6,253 nt of DNA from DALYLB01 sp033763135 (GTDB taxonomy: Bacteria; Acidobacteriota; Blastocatellia; RBC074). The stretch is taken from assembly GCA_033763135.1 (NCBI GenBank), contig JANRKY010000205.1, positions 1 through 6,253 on the forward strand, given 5' to 3'. The translations under genes and the position numbers were made by a program. Below are positions 1 to 5,890 of this stretch, one piece after another (the first letter of the stretch is position 1; the number at the start of each line of letters is the position of its first letter). The notes beneath the pieces are model-generated. The model was not told the origin of the DNA, did not search any database, and saw only the letters and a program-made list of their open reading frames with translations.

Positions 1-95
1 CGCGGCTGCTGCGCCGTCGCCACAAGAAGATTCGAAAGAACCAGGATCAAACAGCAGAAGGACACAAGCCGTCCGCGCAACGCTATGAGTGACAT
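1..95 (-). CDS. N-terminus of an exported protein of unknown function (partial)
   Basis: This is the beginning of a leftward gene whose body lies outside the window. Reading from the ATG at 95-93 gives 31 complete codons: a short basic n-region (MSLIALRGR), a hydrophobic core (roughly residues 10-25, rich in Leu, Val and Cys) and a probable signal peptidase I site after VATA, followed by QQP. This is a textbook Sec signal peptide, so the product is probably periplasmic, outer-membrane or secreted. An AGGGAG ribosome site (plus-strand 103-108) sits 7 bases upstream of this ATG. An alternative ATG at 99-97 is in another frame, has only 3 bases of spacing and gives no signal peptide. The gene is divergent from the barrel-protein operon, and the 25-bp inverted repeat lies just upstream of its ribosome site. 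No mature-domain residues are visible, so no function can be assigned. The call rests on the signal peptide and ribosome site together. Confidence 0.72.
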   Translation of the reverse strand, partial: MSLIALRGRLVSFCCLILVLSNLLVATAQQP

Positions 96-114
96 ACATT
101 CGCTCCCTGGCAAT

Positions 115-186
115 CGTTTGGAGTTCCGCCTTCAGGCGGCCGATATTCCGACATTCACAGACCGCCTGAAGGCGGAACTCCAAACG
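115..186. repeat. 25-bp perfect inverted repeat with nested palindromes (REP-like foldback)
   Basis: The left arm (115-139) is the exact reverse complement of the right arm (162-186), with a 22-base loop. Each arm also contains its own small hairpin, CCGCC-TTCA-GGCGG (126-139) and CCGCC-TGAA-GGCGG (162-175). The element can therefore form either one long hairpin or two small ones. It has the look of a dispersed intergenic repeat, and I recall similar GGAGTTCCGCCTTCAGGCGG-type sequences in Acidobacteria genomes without being able to search. It starts 20 bases upstream of the leftward start codon, so it is either in that gene's 5' leader or between the two divergent promoters. No transposase is next to it. 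Confidence 0.9.
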
Positions 187-415
187 GTCTCCATTTAATA
201 CCGATTTAATTGGAAGAATTTGCGATAATTCAAAATCCGCCGAAGGATAATGCCCGCGACGTTCCGATGACAAGGCGACCGCTCCTCCCAGGGAATTTCG
301 CGTATCCAAATTTGAACTTGAATCGTATTCGCCTTCGAATATCATTACTCGCGTGAACGCAGCGTACGTCGCGCGGCAAAACCGGATCAAAAACATATTT
401 TTGCTGGGTACTAAA
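187..415. other. Divergent intergenic region (rest of the gap 96-415)
   Basis: This non-coding stretch separates the leftward exported protein from the rightward operon. Positions 187-235 are clearly AT-richer than the surroundings, with runs such as TTTAATACCGATTTAATTGG, and probably hold the promoter of the leftward gene. On the minus strand a TATTAA (200-195) is visible, but I found no convincing -35 box at normal spacing. Positions 236-300 show nothing recognisable. The rightward promoter candidate is listed separately. I see no small gene or structured RNA that I can support here. Confidence 0.5.
318..345 (+). promoter_or_regulatory. Candidate sigma-70-type promoter for the barrel/VWA operon
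   Basis: TTGAAT (318-323, four of six matches to the -35 consensus) is followed after 16 bp by TATCAT (340-345, five of six matches to the -10). Transcription would start near 352, leaving a leader of about 64 bases before the ATG at 416. An overlapping alternative is TTGAAC (312-317) with TCGAAT (335-340) at 17 bp. The stretch is AT-richer than the coding sequence, as expected for a promoter. This is pattern matching only. Confidence 0.35.
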
Positions 416-3319
416 ATGCAGTACAGAGCTTCCACATTCTGTTCGCGACGAATTCTCGCCCTGTTGTGTCTGCTGTCCGCGGCGTTTGCGTGGGGGGCCA
501 CGCCCACGACGCGCGGACAGGCGCCGGCAGGCAACGACGCGGCCTCCGCCTCAGGCGGCGGCGCGCAATCTCCAAAACCGACGCCCTCGCCGCGACGACC
601 GAGCGAGTTTCAAAAGGCCCTCGAAGAGTTTCGCATTCAGATGGGCCCCTCCACGGGCGGCAAGGCGAAGGTTCGCCCGGCGGGCCGGCAGAACAGCCTC
701 ACCGGGCGCGTCTATGAAAACCTGCGGAACGATCTCTTCGATGCCGTGCCCCACGAAGTCCGCCAGCGCGGCGGGACGAAATCGCTGCTCCGGCGCAATC
801 AATACGGCGCGAGCCTGAGCGGTCCCATCCGCCTGCCGAAAGTCTATGACGGCCGCGGTCGCACCTTCTTCTCCTTCTCCTTCGAAGCGACCCGCGAACG
901 CATCGCGCAGAGCGCGCTCTTCACCGTCCCCACGGACCGGCAGCGCGCCGGCGATTTCTCGGACCTCGTCGACACGGCCGGAAATCCCGTCCTGCTCTAC
1001 GACCCGAAGACCACGCGACCGAATCCGAATTACGATCCATCCCAGCCGGTCTCCACCGGCAACCTGCAATATCTGCGCGATCCGTTCCCGAACAACCGCA
1101 TCCCCGAAAACCGGATCGACCCGGTGACGCGCTCGATCCTCGCGCTCTATCCGCGCGCAAACACGAATGTCGGGCCGTTCCTCCAGAACAACTACTGGAT
1201 CAACTCGCCGTACGAGAACCGCGCCGACGGCGTCATCGCAAAGATCGACCATGCGCTGAACGCCAGACACCAGTTCAGCGCCAACACCAACTTCTCGAAC
1301 GGGCTCCGCCGGTCGCCGGAGTATTTCCCCGGCCCCGGCAATTCGGGCAGCCCGAGCTACAATTTCCAGAGCGGCAGCCTCTCGCTGCAGGACGCCTTCA
1401 CGGCCTCGCCCAATGTCATCTGGACCGTCCGCGGCTCGGCCTCCGTCAGTTCGACCACCGAGATCGGCAGCGCCGACGGCCAGGATCATCCGCGCGCGCT
1501 CGGCCTGCAGGGCGTCTTCTCGCCCTATTTCCCGCGCCTGTTTTTCGGCAGCTATCTGTCGATCGGCCCGCGCAACTCGGGCTTTCGCGATCGGAGCTAT
1601 GTCTACAGCGGAACCGTCGCCGTCTCGATCAACCGGAAAGAGCACACGTGGCGCGCAACCGCGCTGGCCCGCAAAATCCACGCCAACTCGTTCAGTCCCT
1701 CGTATCCGTCTGGTCTCTTCTCGTTCGGCTCTTCGCTGACCAGCCTGCCCGGCATCGTCAACACGGGGAACGCCTTCGCCCAGTTTCTGCTCGGCGAGGT
1801 GTCGCGCGCCGAAGAGAACGTCGTGCTTCATCCTTCGTACTACAGCAAGGACTCGATCGACCTGAACGTCGCCGATACCTGGCGCGTGCGCCCCGGGCTG
1901 ACCGCGAATCTGAGCCTCAGTCTGGAGGTCTCGACGCCGCGCGTGGAGAAATACGACCGGCAATCGACCGTCTCGCTGGACCGGCTCCACCCGATCACCG
2001 GCCGCCCGGGCGCGGTGATCTTCGCGAATCGCGACGGCGTCGGACGCGGCCTGCAACCCGCGACCGCGCGGCTCGAACCCTCGCTCGGCGTGACCTTCAA
2101 CCCGTGGAATGATCGCAAGACCATCGTCCGAACGAGCTACAGCCTGAGCTATCAGGAATATCCGCTCTACGGCCGCCATTTCGGCACGCAGGGCTTCAAC
2201 GCCGCACCGATCTTCGTCACGCCGAACGATCAGTTGCAGTCGGCCTTTCAACTGCGACAGGGCATGCCCATCGACTTTCCCCTGCCGCCATTTCTGAATC
2301 CGATGGCCGCCGACGGGACGGAGCCCGATTTCGTCGATCCCTCCGGCCTGCTCCCCTCCGACCAGCAATGGTCGCTGAGCGTTCAGCGCGAACTCCCCAG
2401 TTCCCTGCTCCTCGAAGCGCGCTACACCGGCGTTCGCGGAACGCATCAGTTCGTGGACGGATTCATCCGCCTCAACGCCGTCCCCGTCAGGAATCTGGTC
2501 TATCGGGATCAACTCTACAACGACGCCTTTCGGAACTCGCTCCGGCCCTATCCGCAATATCGCAGCTTCGATCTGGGCGGCGTCTATCCCGGCGGCGATT
2601 CGGCCGGCCACTATCTGACGATGACCCTGGACCAACGGCTCACGGGCGGCCTCTTCGGCCGCGCGAGCTACACGCTCGGCAAACGACTGGACAACTTCTC
2701 CTCCGGCTCCGCCCAGGACCCGGACAACCTGCGCGCCGAATGGGCGCTCTCGACCTCGGACATCACCCACACGCTCCAGTTGAGCTACACGTACGAACTG
2801 CCCTTCGGCAAGGGGAAACGGCTCTTCACCAACGAAGACATCTTCGGCCGCATGCTCGGTGGATGGAGCATCAGCGCCCTGACGACCATGCGCGGCGGGA
2901 CGCCGCTGCAACTGCGCCCGCTCTTCAATCGTTCGGGCGGCATCGTCGGCAATCTGCGCGTCAACGTCGTCCCCGGCGTCGATCCCCAGGCCGAGACCCC
3001 GACGTCGGAACAATGGTTCAATCCGGCCGCCTTCGCGCAGCCCGACGACTTCACGCTCGGCAACGCCTCGCGGACCCATCCGGACCTGCGCGCGCCCGGC
3101 GAGCAGTTCCATCATCTCTCGCTGACCAAACGCCTTGAGCTGACGGCCGATGCCTCGCTCGAATTCGTGACGGAGGCCTTCAACTTCCCGAATCACGCCA
3201 ATCTCAACGACCCCGACACCCGCATCGGCCCCGAATCCAGCCCGAATCTCAACGCCGGCCGGATCATTGGCTCCACCGGCGGCCGCGTGATGCAACTGGG
3301 CCTCCGCATCCTGTTCTGA
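416..3319 (+). CDS. Oar-like TonB-dependent receptor family outer-membrane barrel, no evident plug domain
   Basis: The 967-residue product is an exported outer-membrane beta-barrel of the Oar-like type abundant in Acidobacteria. From the ATG at 416 there is a signal peptide (RRILALLCLLSAAFA, residues 11-25), then an Ala/Pro/Gly-rich linker to about residue 62. The family-typical block follows from about residue 95: GRVYENLRNDLFDA, LRRNQYGASLSGPI, RTFFSFSFEATRER, TVPTDRQRAGDFS, and PFPNNRIPENRIDP with LALYP near 223-245. The rest alternates like barrel strands (for example LSLSVQRELPSSLLLEARYTG-type segments) and ends in VMQLGLRILF, with the terminal Phe expected of a BAM-recognised beta-signal. 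Full-length family members usually begin with a carboxypeptidase-regulatory-like domain and a plug; I see neither. A GTG start at 353 would bury the signal peptide behind 21 residues and has no ribosome site. The 416 start also lacks a strong one. Substrate unknown. Confidence 0.85.
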   Translation: MQYRASTFCSRRILALLCLLSAAFAWGATPTTRGQAPAGNDAASASGGGAQSPKPTPSPRRPSEFQKALEEFRIQMGPSTGGKAKVRPAGRQNSLTGRVYENLRNDLFDAVPHEVRQRGGTKSLLRRNQYGASLSGPIRLPKVYDGRGRTFFSFSFEATRERIAQSALFTVPTDRQRAGDFSDLVDTAGNPVLLYDPKTTRPNPNYDPSQPVSTGNLQYLRDPFPNNRIPENRIDPVTRSILALYPRANTNVGPFLQNNYWINSPYENRADGVIAKIDHALNARHQFSANTNFSNGLRRSPEYFPGPGNSGSPSYNFQSGSLSLQDAFTASPNVIWTVRGSASVSSTTEIGSADGQDHPRALGLQGVFSPYFPRLFFGSYLSIGPRNSGFRDRSYVYSGTVAVSINRKEHTWRATALARKIHANSFSPSYPSGLFSFGSSLTSLPGIVNTGNAFAQFLLGEVSRAEENVVLHPSYYSKDSIDLNVADTWRVRPGLTANLSLSLEVSTPRVEKYDRQSTVSLDRLHPITGRPGAVIFANRDGVGRGLQPATARLEPSLGVTFNPWNDRKTIVRTSYSLSYQEYPLYGRHFGTQGFNAAPIFVTPNDQLQSAFQLRQGMPIDFPLPPFLNPMAADGTEPDFVDPSGLLPSDQQWSLSVQRELPSSLLLEARYTGVRGTHQFVDGFIRLNAVPVRNLVYRDQLYNDAFRNSLRPYPQYRSFDLGGVYPGGDSAGHYLTMTLDQRLTGGLFGRASYTLGKRLDNFSSGSAQDPDNLRAEWALSTSDITHTLQLSYTYELPFGKGKRLFTNEDIFGRMLGGWSISALTTMRGGTPLQLRPLFNRSGGIVGNLRVNVVPGVDPQAETPTSEQWFNPAAFAQPDDFTLGNASRTHPDLRAPGEQFHHLSLTKRLELTADASLEFVTEAFNFPNHANLNDPDTRIGPESSPNLNAGRIIGSTGGRVMQLGLRILF

Positions 3320-3327
3320 AAGGAATC

Positions 3328-4398
3328 ATGCAATTCTTTGAAAGAAAGAAAATCATCCACGAAGACACACGAAGAGACACGAAGAAAAGCTTCTTCTTCG
3401 TGCTCCTTCGTGTGTCTTCGTGGATGATTTTCCGCGCCGCGCTTTTCTGCTTCTGCGGACTGCTGACGTCGGACGCCTTCGCGCAGAAAGAGAAGGCCGA
3501 GCCCGCGGCGAAGCTTCCACTCAAGGTCCCCGTCTGGGTCGAACAGACCGAAGGCAAGTTCTGGCTGGAGGGAAAACGGCAGTCCTTCAAGCTCTTCGTC
3601 GAAGAGAAGGAGGTCCCGGTCAGGAGTTTTCAGGGGCCGCGCACCCCGACGATTCTGCTGGTCGTCTTCGATACCGTCGTCGATCTGGCCCGCGTGGACG
3701 AGGCGCGCCGGCTGCTCGGCGAACGGCTCACCGCGCTCGCGCCCAACTACTGGATCGGTCTGCTGCGCTCGCAGGACGGCCTGTCGGTCCTTCAGGAACC
3801 GACCGCGGATCGGAAGCTCGTCACGGAGAAGATTCAATCCGTGCAGGTCAGCGGCAAGGCCGGCCTGCTCGACGCCCTCGAACCGGTCGCCGGCCTGGCC
3901 ACCGGGATGCTGCGAAAAGCGGGCGTGCGCGTCGCCGTGCTCTATGTCACCGACAGCGGCATCGCCAACTATCGCGCCGACTATCTCAATCCCGTGATCA
4001 ACGCCAGCGACGCCGGCGACCTGAGCCGCCGCTTCTCGGATCGCGCCGTCCAGGAACAGATGAGCCGCCTCGCCGAATCGCTCGCGAAGTTCACCCCGCC
4101 CATCTTCATCCTCCATCTCGAACAGCGCAGCGACACCATGAACCTGGCCTATCAGAGCGGCCTCGAACGCATCGCCTCCGCCTCGGGCGGCGCCGCGCTC
4201 TTCTGCCGCACCAACGACGAAATTCAACCGAGCCTCGACGCCCTCTTCACGCGTATCGACGCGACCTACTTTCTCGGCCTCGATCCGCCCACCGGCAAGG
4301 GCGGCGGCGCCAGGCTCCGCATCCAGGCCTCCGACGCCGCCGGTCAACCCCTCGAACGCATCACCCATCGCCCCCAGGCGCCCGCCGATCGGAAATAA
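3328..4398 (+). CDS. Secreted VWFA-related Acidobacterial domain protein (TIGR03436-like)
   Basis: The 356-residue product resembles the Acidobacteria-specific von Willebrand A-related family. After the leader come a short N-terminal beta region (about 66-100: VPVWVEQTEGKFWLEGK, VEEKEVPVRSF), the Rossmann-like core (TILLVVFDTVVD at 108-119; VAVLYVTDSG at 202-211; PPIFILHLEQ at 258-266) and the typical tail GLERIASASGGAALFCRTND (278-297) and ATYFLGLDPP (312-321). The metal-ion site is degenerate: DTVVD (115-119) stands where the canonical DxSxS would be. The start is ambiguous. ATG 3328 lies 8 bases after the barrel gene's stop with AAAGGA only 3 bases upstream. ATG 3424 (residue 33) gives a compact signal peptide, MIFRAALFCFCGLLTSDAFA, cut before Gln. 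Most of residues 8-35 is encoded by the foldback at 3348-3432. The tight spacing argues for co-transcription with the barrel gene. The ligand is unknown. Confidence 0.85.
   Translation: MQFFERKKIIHEDTRRDTKKSFFFVLLRVSSWMIFRAALFCFCGLLTSDAFAQKEKAEPAAKLPLKVPVWVEQTEGKFWLEGKRQSFKLFVEEKEVPVRSFQGPRTPTILLVVFDTVVDLARVDEARRLLGERLTALAPNYWIGLLRSQDGLSVLQEPTADRKLVTEKIQSVQVSGKAGLLDALEPVAGLATGMLRKAGVRVAVLYVTDSGIANYRADYLNPVINASDAGDLSRRFSDRAVQEQMSRLAESLAKFTPPIFILHLEQRSDTMNLAYQSGLERIASASGGAALFCRTNDEIQPSLDALFTRIDATYFLGLDPPTGKGGGARLRIQASDAAGQPLERITHRPQAPADRK
3348..3432. repeat. 27-bp inverted repeat of CACGAAG units, inside a gene start
   Basis: The arms 3348-3374 and 3406-3432 are perfect reverse complements over 27 bp; the inner part continues as an imperfect stem closing at AAGCTT (3388-3393). 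Within the left arm CACGAAG occurs at 3358, 3368 and 3378, exactly 10 bp apart. Its complement CTTCGTG occurs at 3396, 3406 and 3416, again 10 bp apart. Because it is a foldback, both strands translate to similar peptides (IIHEDTRR...SSWMIF), which marks that peptide as repeat-derived rather than conserved protein. I recall such repeats as dispersed intergenic elements in several phyla, unsearched. Here it sits in the 5' end of the VWA-like gene and contains the candidate start ATG 3424. Confidence 0.92.
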
Positions 4399-4443
4399 CC
4401 CCTGCGGCCTGAATCAGCCCGGAATGATTCGGACACTCCATCG

Positions 4444-4539
4444 AATGGACAGGATTAACAGGATTTTTCAGGATTGACAGGATTCCGAATTGGCACAAAA
4501 TCCTGTCAATCCTGAAAAATCCTGTCAATCCTGTCCATT
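4444..4539. repeat. 41-bp inverted repeat of CAGGATT units between convergent genes, probable bidirectional terminator
   Basis: Arms 4444-4484 and 4499-4539 are reverse complements over 41 bp with a single mismatch (A4457), around a 14-base loop. In the left arm CAGGATT starts at 4450, 4459, 4469 and 4478 (steps of 9, 10 and 9 bp). The complement AATCCTG starts at 4499, 4508, 4518 and 4527. The element begins 45 bases after the stop of the VWA-like gene and ends inside the 3' end of tlyA, the only gap between these convergent genes. Such a long stem would fold in transcripts from either side, so a terminator or mRNA 3'-end protector role is likely, though there is no long U-tract. It is not a CRISPR: the units are mirrored and have no unique spacers. 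Confidence 0.92.
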
Positions 4540-5307
4540 CCTCATTGCCTGAAAGTCGCCTGGGCCGACCTGGTCGCTCATTTCAAAACAGGCAAGAAAC
4601 TCCCGGTTCCCATCCGCGCCCAGGATCGGGGAATCGATCACGCCCCGCACGCGAAGCCCATGCCCCGACGCGCATTGCGTGACCTCCGCAACGACCCGTC
4701 GCTGCGCGGCCTCATCGCGGACAATCCCGCCCCGCCCCACCTCCTCGCGCCCGACTTCGAACTGCGGCTTGATCAGCACAATGACAATCGCCCCCGCCCG
4801 CAGCAGCCCCGGCACGACCGGCAGAATCCGGGTCAGCGAGATGAACGACACATCCGCCACGACCAGATCGAACGGCGCCGCGAAATCCCCGGGCTGCAGA
4901 TACCGCGCATTGACGTTCTCCCGCACCTCCACCCGCGGATCCTGCCGGAGCTTCCAATCGAGCTGCCCATGCCCCACATCGAGCGCCACGACCCGCACCG
5001 CCCCCCGCTGCAACAGGCAATCCGTAAATCCCCCCGTAGACGCTCCGATGTCCAGACAGACCCGCCCCGCGACCTCGACCCCGAACTGATCGAGCGCCGC
5101 GGCGAGCTTGAAGCCCCCGCGCCCGACAAACGGCATCTGCGCCTTGATCGCGAGCGGCAGCTCGACCGCCACCATCTGGCCCGCCTTCTCCATCCGCACC
5201 TCTCCGCTGAAGACCTGCCCCGCCAGAATCAACGCCTGCGCCCGCGCCCGCGTCTCCACCAGTCCCCGCGCCACCAGCAACTTGTCCAACCGCTCCTTCG
5301 CTTTCAT
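4525..5307 (-). CDS. tlyA: TlyA family rRNA (cytidine-2'-O)-methyltransferase
   Basis: The 260-residue product matches TlyA in length and order of motifs. An S4 RNA-binding domain (ERLDKLLVARGLVETRARAQ, residues 5-24, on to about 60) is followed by an FtsJ-like methyltransferase. Motifs include GRGGFKL (62-68), the SAM-binding LDIGASTGGFTDCLL (85-99), ALDVGHGQLDWKLR (108-121), ENVNARYL (130-137), VVADVSFISL (149-158), LIKPQFEVGR (178-187), GGIVRD (193-198) and SPILGADGNREFL (226-238). TlyA uses SAM to methylate ribose 2'-OH groups of 16S/23S rRNA in the cytoplasm. The ATG at 5307 is chosen because the reading frame upstream (to 5553) runs antisense through the tRNA gene and the S4 domain begins right here. 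There is no good ribosome site, but a TATACT lies 7 bases upstream. The last four codons and the stop come from the 4444-4539 repeat, so the terminal NGQD is probably not conserved. Confidence 0.95.
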   Translation of the reverse strand: MKAKERLDKLLVARGLVETRARAQALILAGQVFSGEVRMEKAGQMVAVELPLAIKAQMPFVGRGGFKLAAALDQFGVEVAGRVCLDIGASTGGFTDCLLQRGAVRVVALDVGHGQLDWKLRQDPRVEVRENVNARYLQPGDFAAPFDLVVADVSFISLTRILPVVPGLLRAGAIVIVLIKPQFEVGREEVGRGGIVRDEAAQRRVVAEVTQCASGHGLRVRGVIDSPILGADGNREFLACFEMSDQVGPGDFQAMRNGQD

Positions 5308-5314
5308 GCCCCGG

Positions 5315-5320
5315 AGTATA
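5315..5320 (-). promoter_or_regulatory. Candidate -10 element of tlyA, close to its start codon
   Basis: On the minus strand TATACT (five of six matches to the -10 consensus) ends 7 bases before the tlyA ATG, separated by CCGGGGC. Transcription from it would begin at or next to the start codon and give a leaderless or nearly leaderless mRNA, which would fit the absence of a ribosome site. No matching -35 hexamer is seen 16-18 bp upstream. Confidence 0.35.
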
Positions 5321-5339
5321 GCAAACTCCCCCCGCCCGG

Positions 5340-5369
5340 TTGACAGCTCCCGCCATCCGATGGCAGAAT
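5340..5369 (+). promoter_or_regulatory. Promoter of the tRNA-Arg gene
   Basis: A perfect -35 box, TTGACA (5340-5345), is followed after 18 bp by CAGAAT (5364-5369, four of six matches). The expected start lies about ten bases before the mature tRNA 5' end at 5386, as is usual for a tRNA gene processed by RNase P. It points away from tlyA, whose candidate -10 is only about 20 bp away. Confidence 0.55.
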
Positions 5370-5385
5370 GCCCATTCTTTCGCAC

Positions 5386-5460
<75 letters not shown>

Positions 5461-5474
5461 TCCAGAATGAAATG

Positions 5475-5510
5475 AGCGAGGGCCCCCGCAAGGTGGCCCT
5501 CGCTCTTTTC
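5475..5510 (+). terminator. Rho-independent terminator behind tRNA-Arg
   Basis: A perfect 11-bp GC-rich stem, GAGCGAGGGCC (5475-5485) with GGCCCTCGCTC (5496-5506), closes a 10-base loop and is followed directly by TTTT (5507-5510). This is the classic intrinsic terminator shape and ends the tRNA transcript. The next gene starts only 24 bases further on. Confidence 0.88.
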
Positions 5511-5533
5511 CCCATTCCGCAGGAGGGAACGCC

Positions 5534-5890
5534 ATGGGCACGCCGACAGTCAAACTCTCCCTCGCCGCACCCCCTCCCGCAATCGAGGAGCGGGAAGGGG
5601 CCTATTTCATCGCCCAGTCTGCCATTCCCCTCGCCGCCGTGATCTTGCGCTTCCAGGAGGGACTCTCTCCGGACACCATCCGCCGCGAATGCTTCCCCTC
5701 GCTGCCTCTCGCGCACGTCTACAGCGCCATCGCCTTTTATCTGAATCATCAGGAAGAAGTCGATGCCTGGCTCACCCAGCTCCGACAGGAAGAAGACGCG
5801 CTGCAGGAGCATCTGCTCATCGCACATCCCGAATTCGTCAAAACAGCGGAAGAGCTGCGCAATCGCCTCCTCTCCGTCTCTCCGCAATGA
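5534..5890 (+). CDS. DUF433 family antitoxin-like protein
   Basis: The 118-residue protein carries a DUF433 domain, a small helical winged-helix-like fold often encoded beside a DUF5615/PIN-like toxin and annotated as antitoxin. The recognisable core runs from about residue 24 to 80: YFIAQSAIPLAAVILRFQEG (24-43), LSPDTIRRECFPSLPLAHVY (44-63), SAIAFYLNHQEEVDAWL (64-80). A charged helical tail rich in Glu, Gln and Leu follows, to residue 118. The start is well supported: AGGAGGG (5521-5527) lies 6 bases before the ATG. Only 23 bases separate the tRNA terminator from this ATG, too few for a promoter of its own. The mRNA must come from terminator read-through or from a start inside the tRNA region. 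The frame downstream of its TGA remains open and looks like a toxin remnant. DNA binding or toxin neutralisation is inferred from the family, not shown here. Confidence 0.85.
   Translation: MGTPTVKLSLAAPPPAIEEREGAYFIAQSAIPLAAVILRFQEGLSPDTIRRECFPSLPLAHVYSAIAFYLNHQEEVDAWLTQLRQEEDALQEHLLIAHPEFVKTAEELRNRLLSVSPQ

Noticed and set aside
551..3295. A 914-codon open frame on the minus strand opposite the barrel gene
   Set aside because: It is a shadow of the high-GC plus-strand gene: its translation is a monotonous mix of Arg, Ala, Gly, Glu and Val with no recognisable family, signal peptide or ribosome site, while the plus strand gives a clear outer-membrane barrel.
3193..4368. A 391-codon minus-strand open frame opposite the VWA-like gene
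   Set aside because: Low-complexity shadow translation. Its repeat-derived part (HTKEHEEEAF and similar) comes only from the foldback at 3348-3432.
4444..4539. CRISPR-like array of CAGGATT repeats
   Set aside because: The units are 7 bp at 9-10 bp steps, mirrored around a 14-base loop, and have no unique spacers or nearby cas genes.
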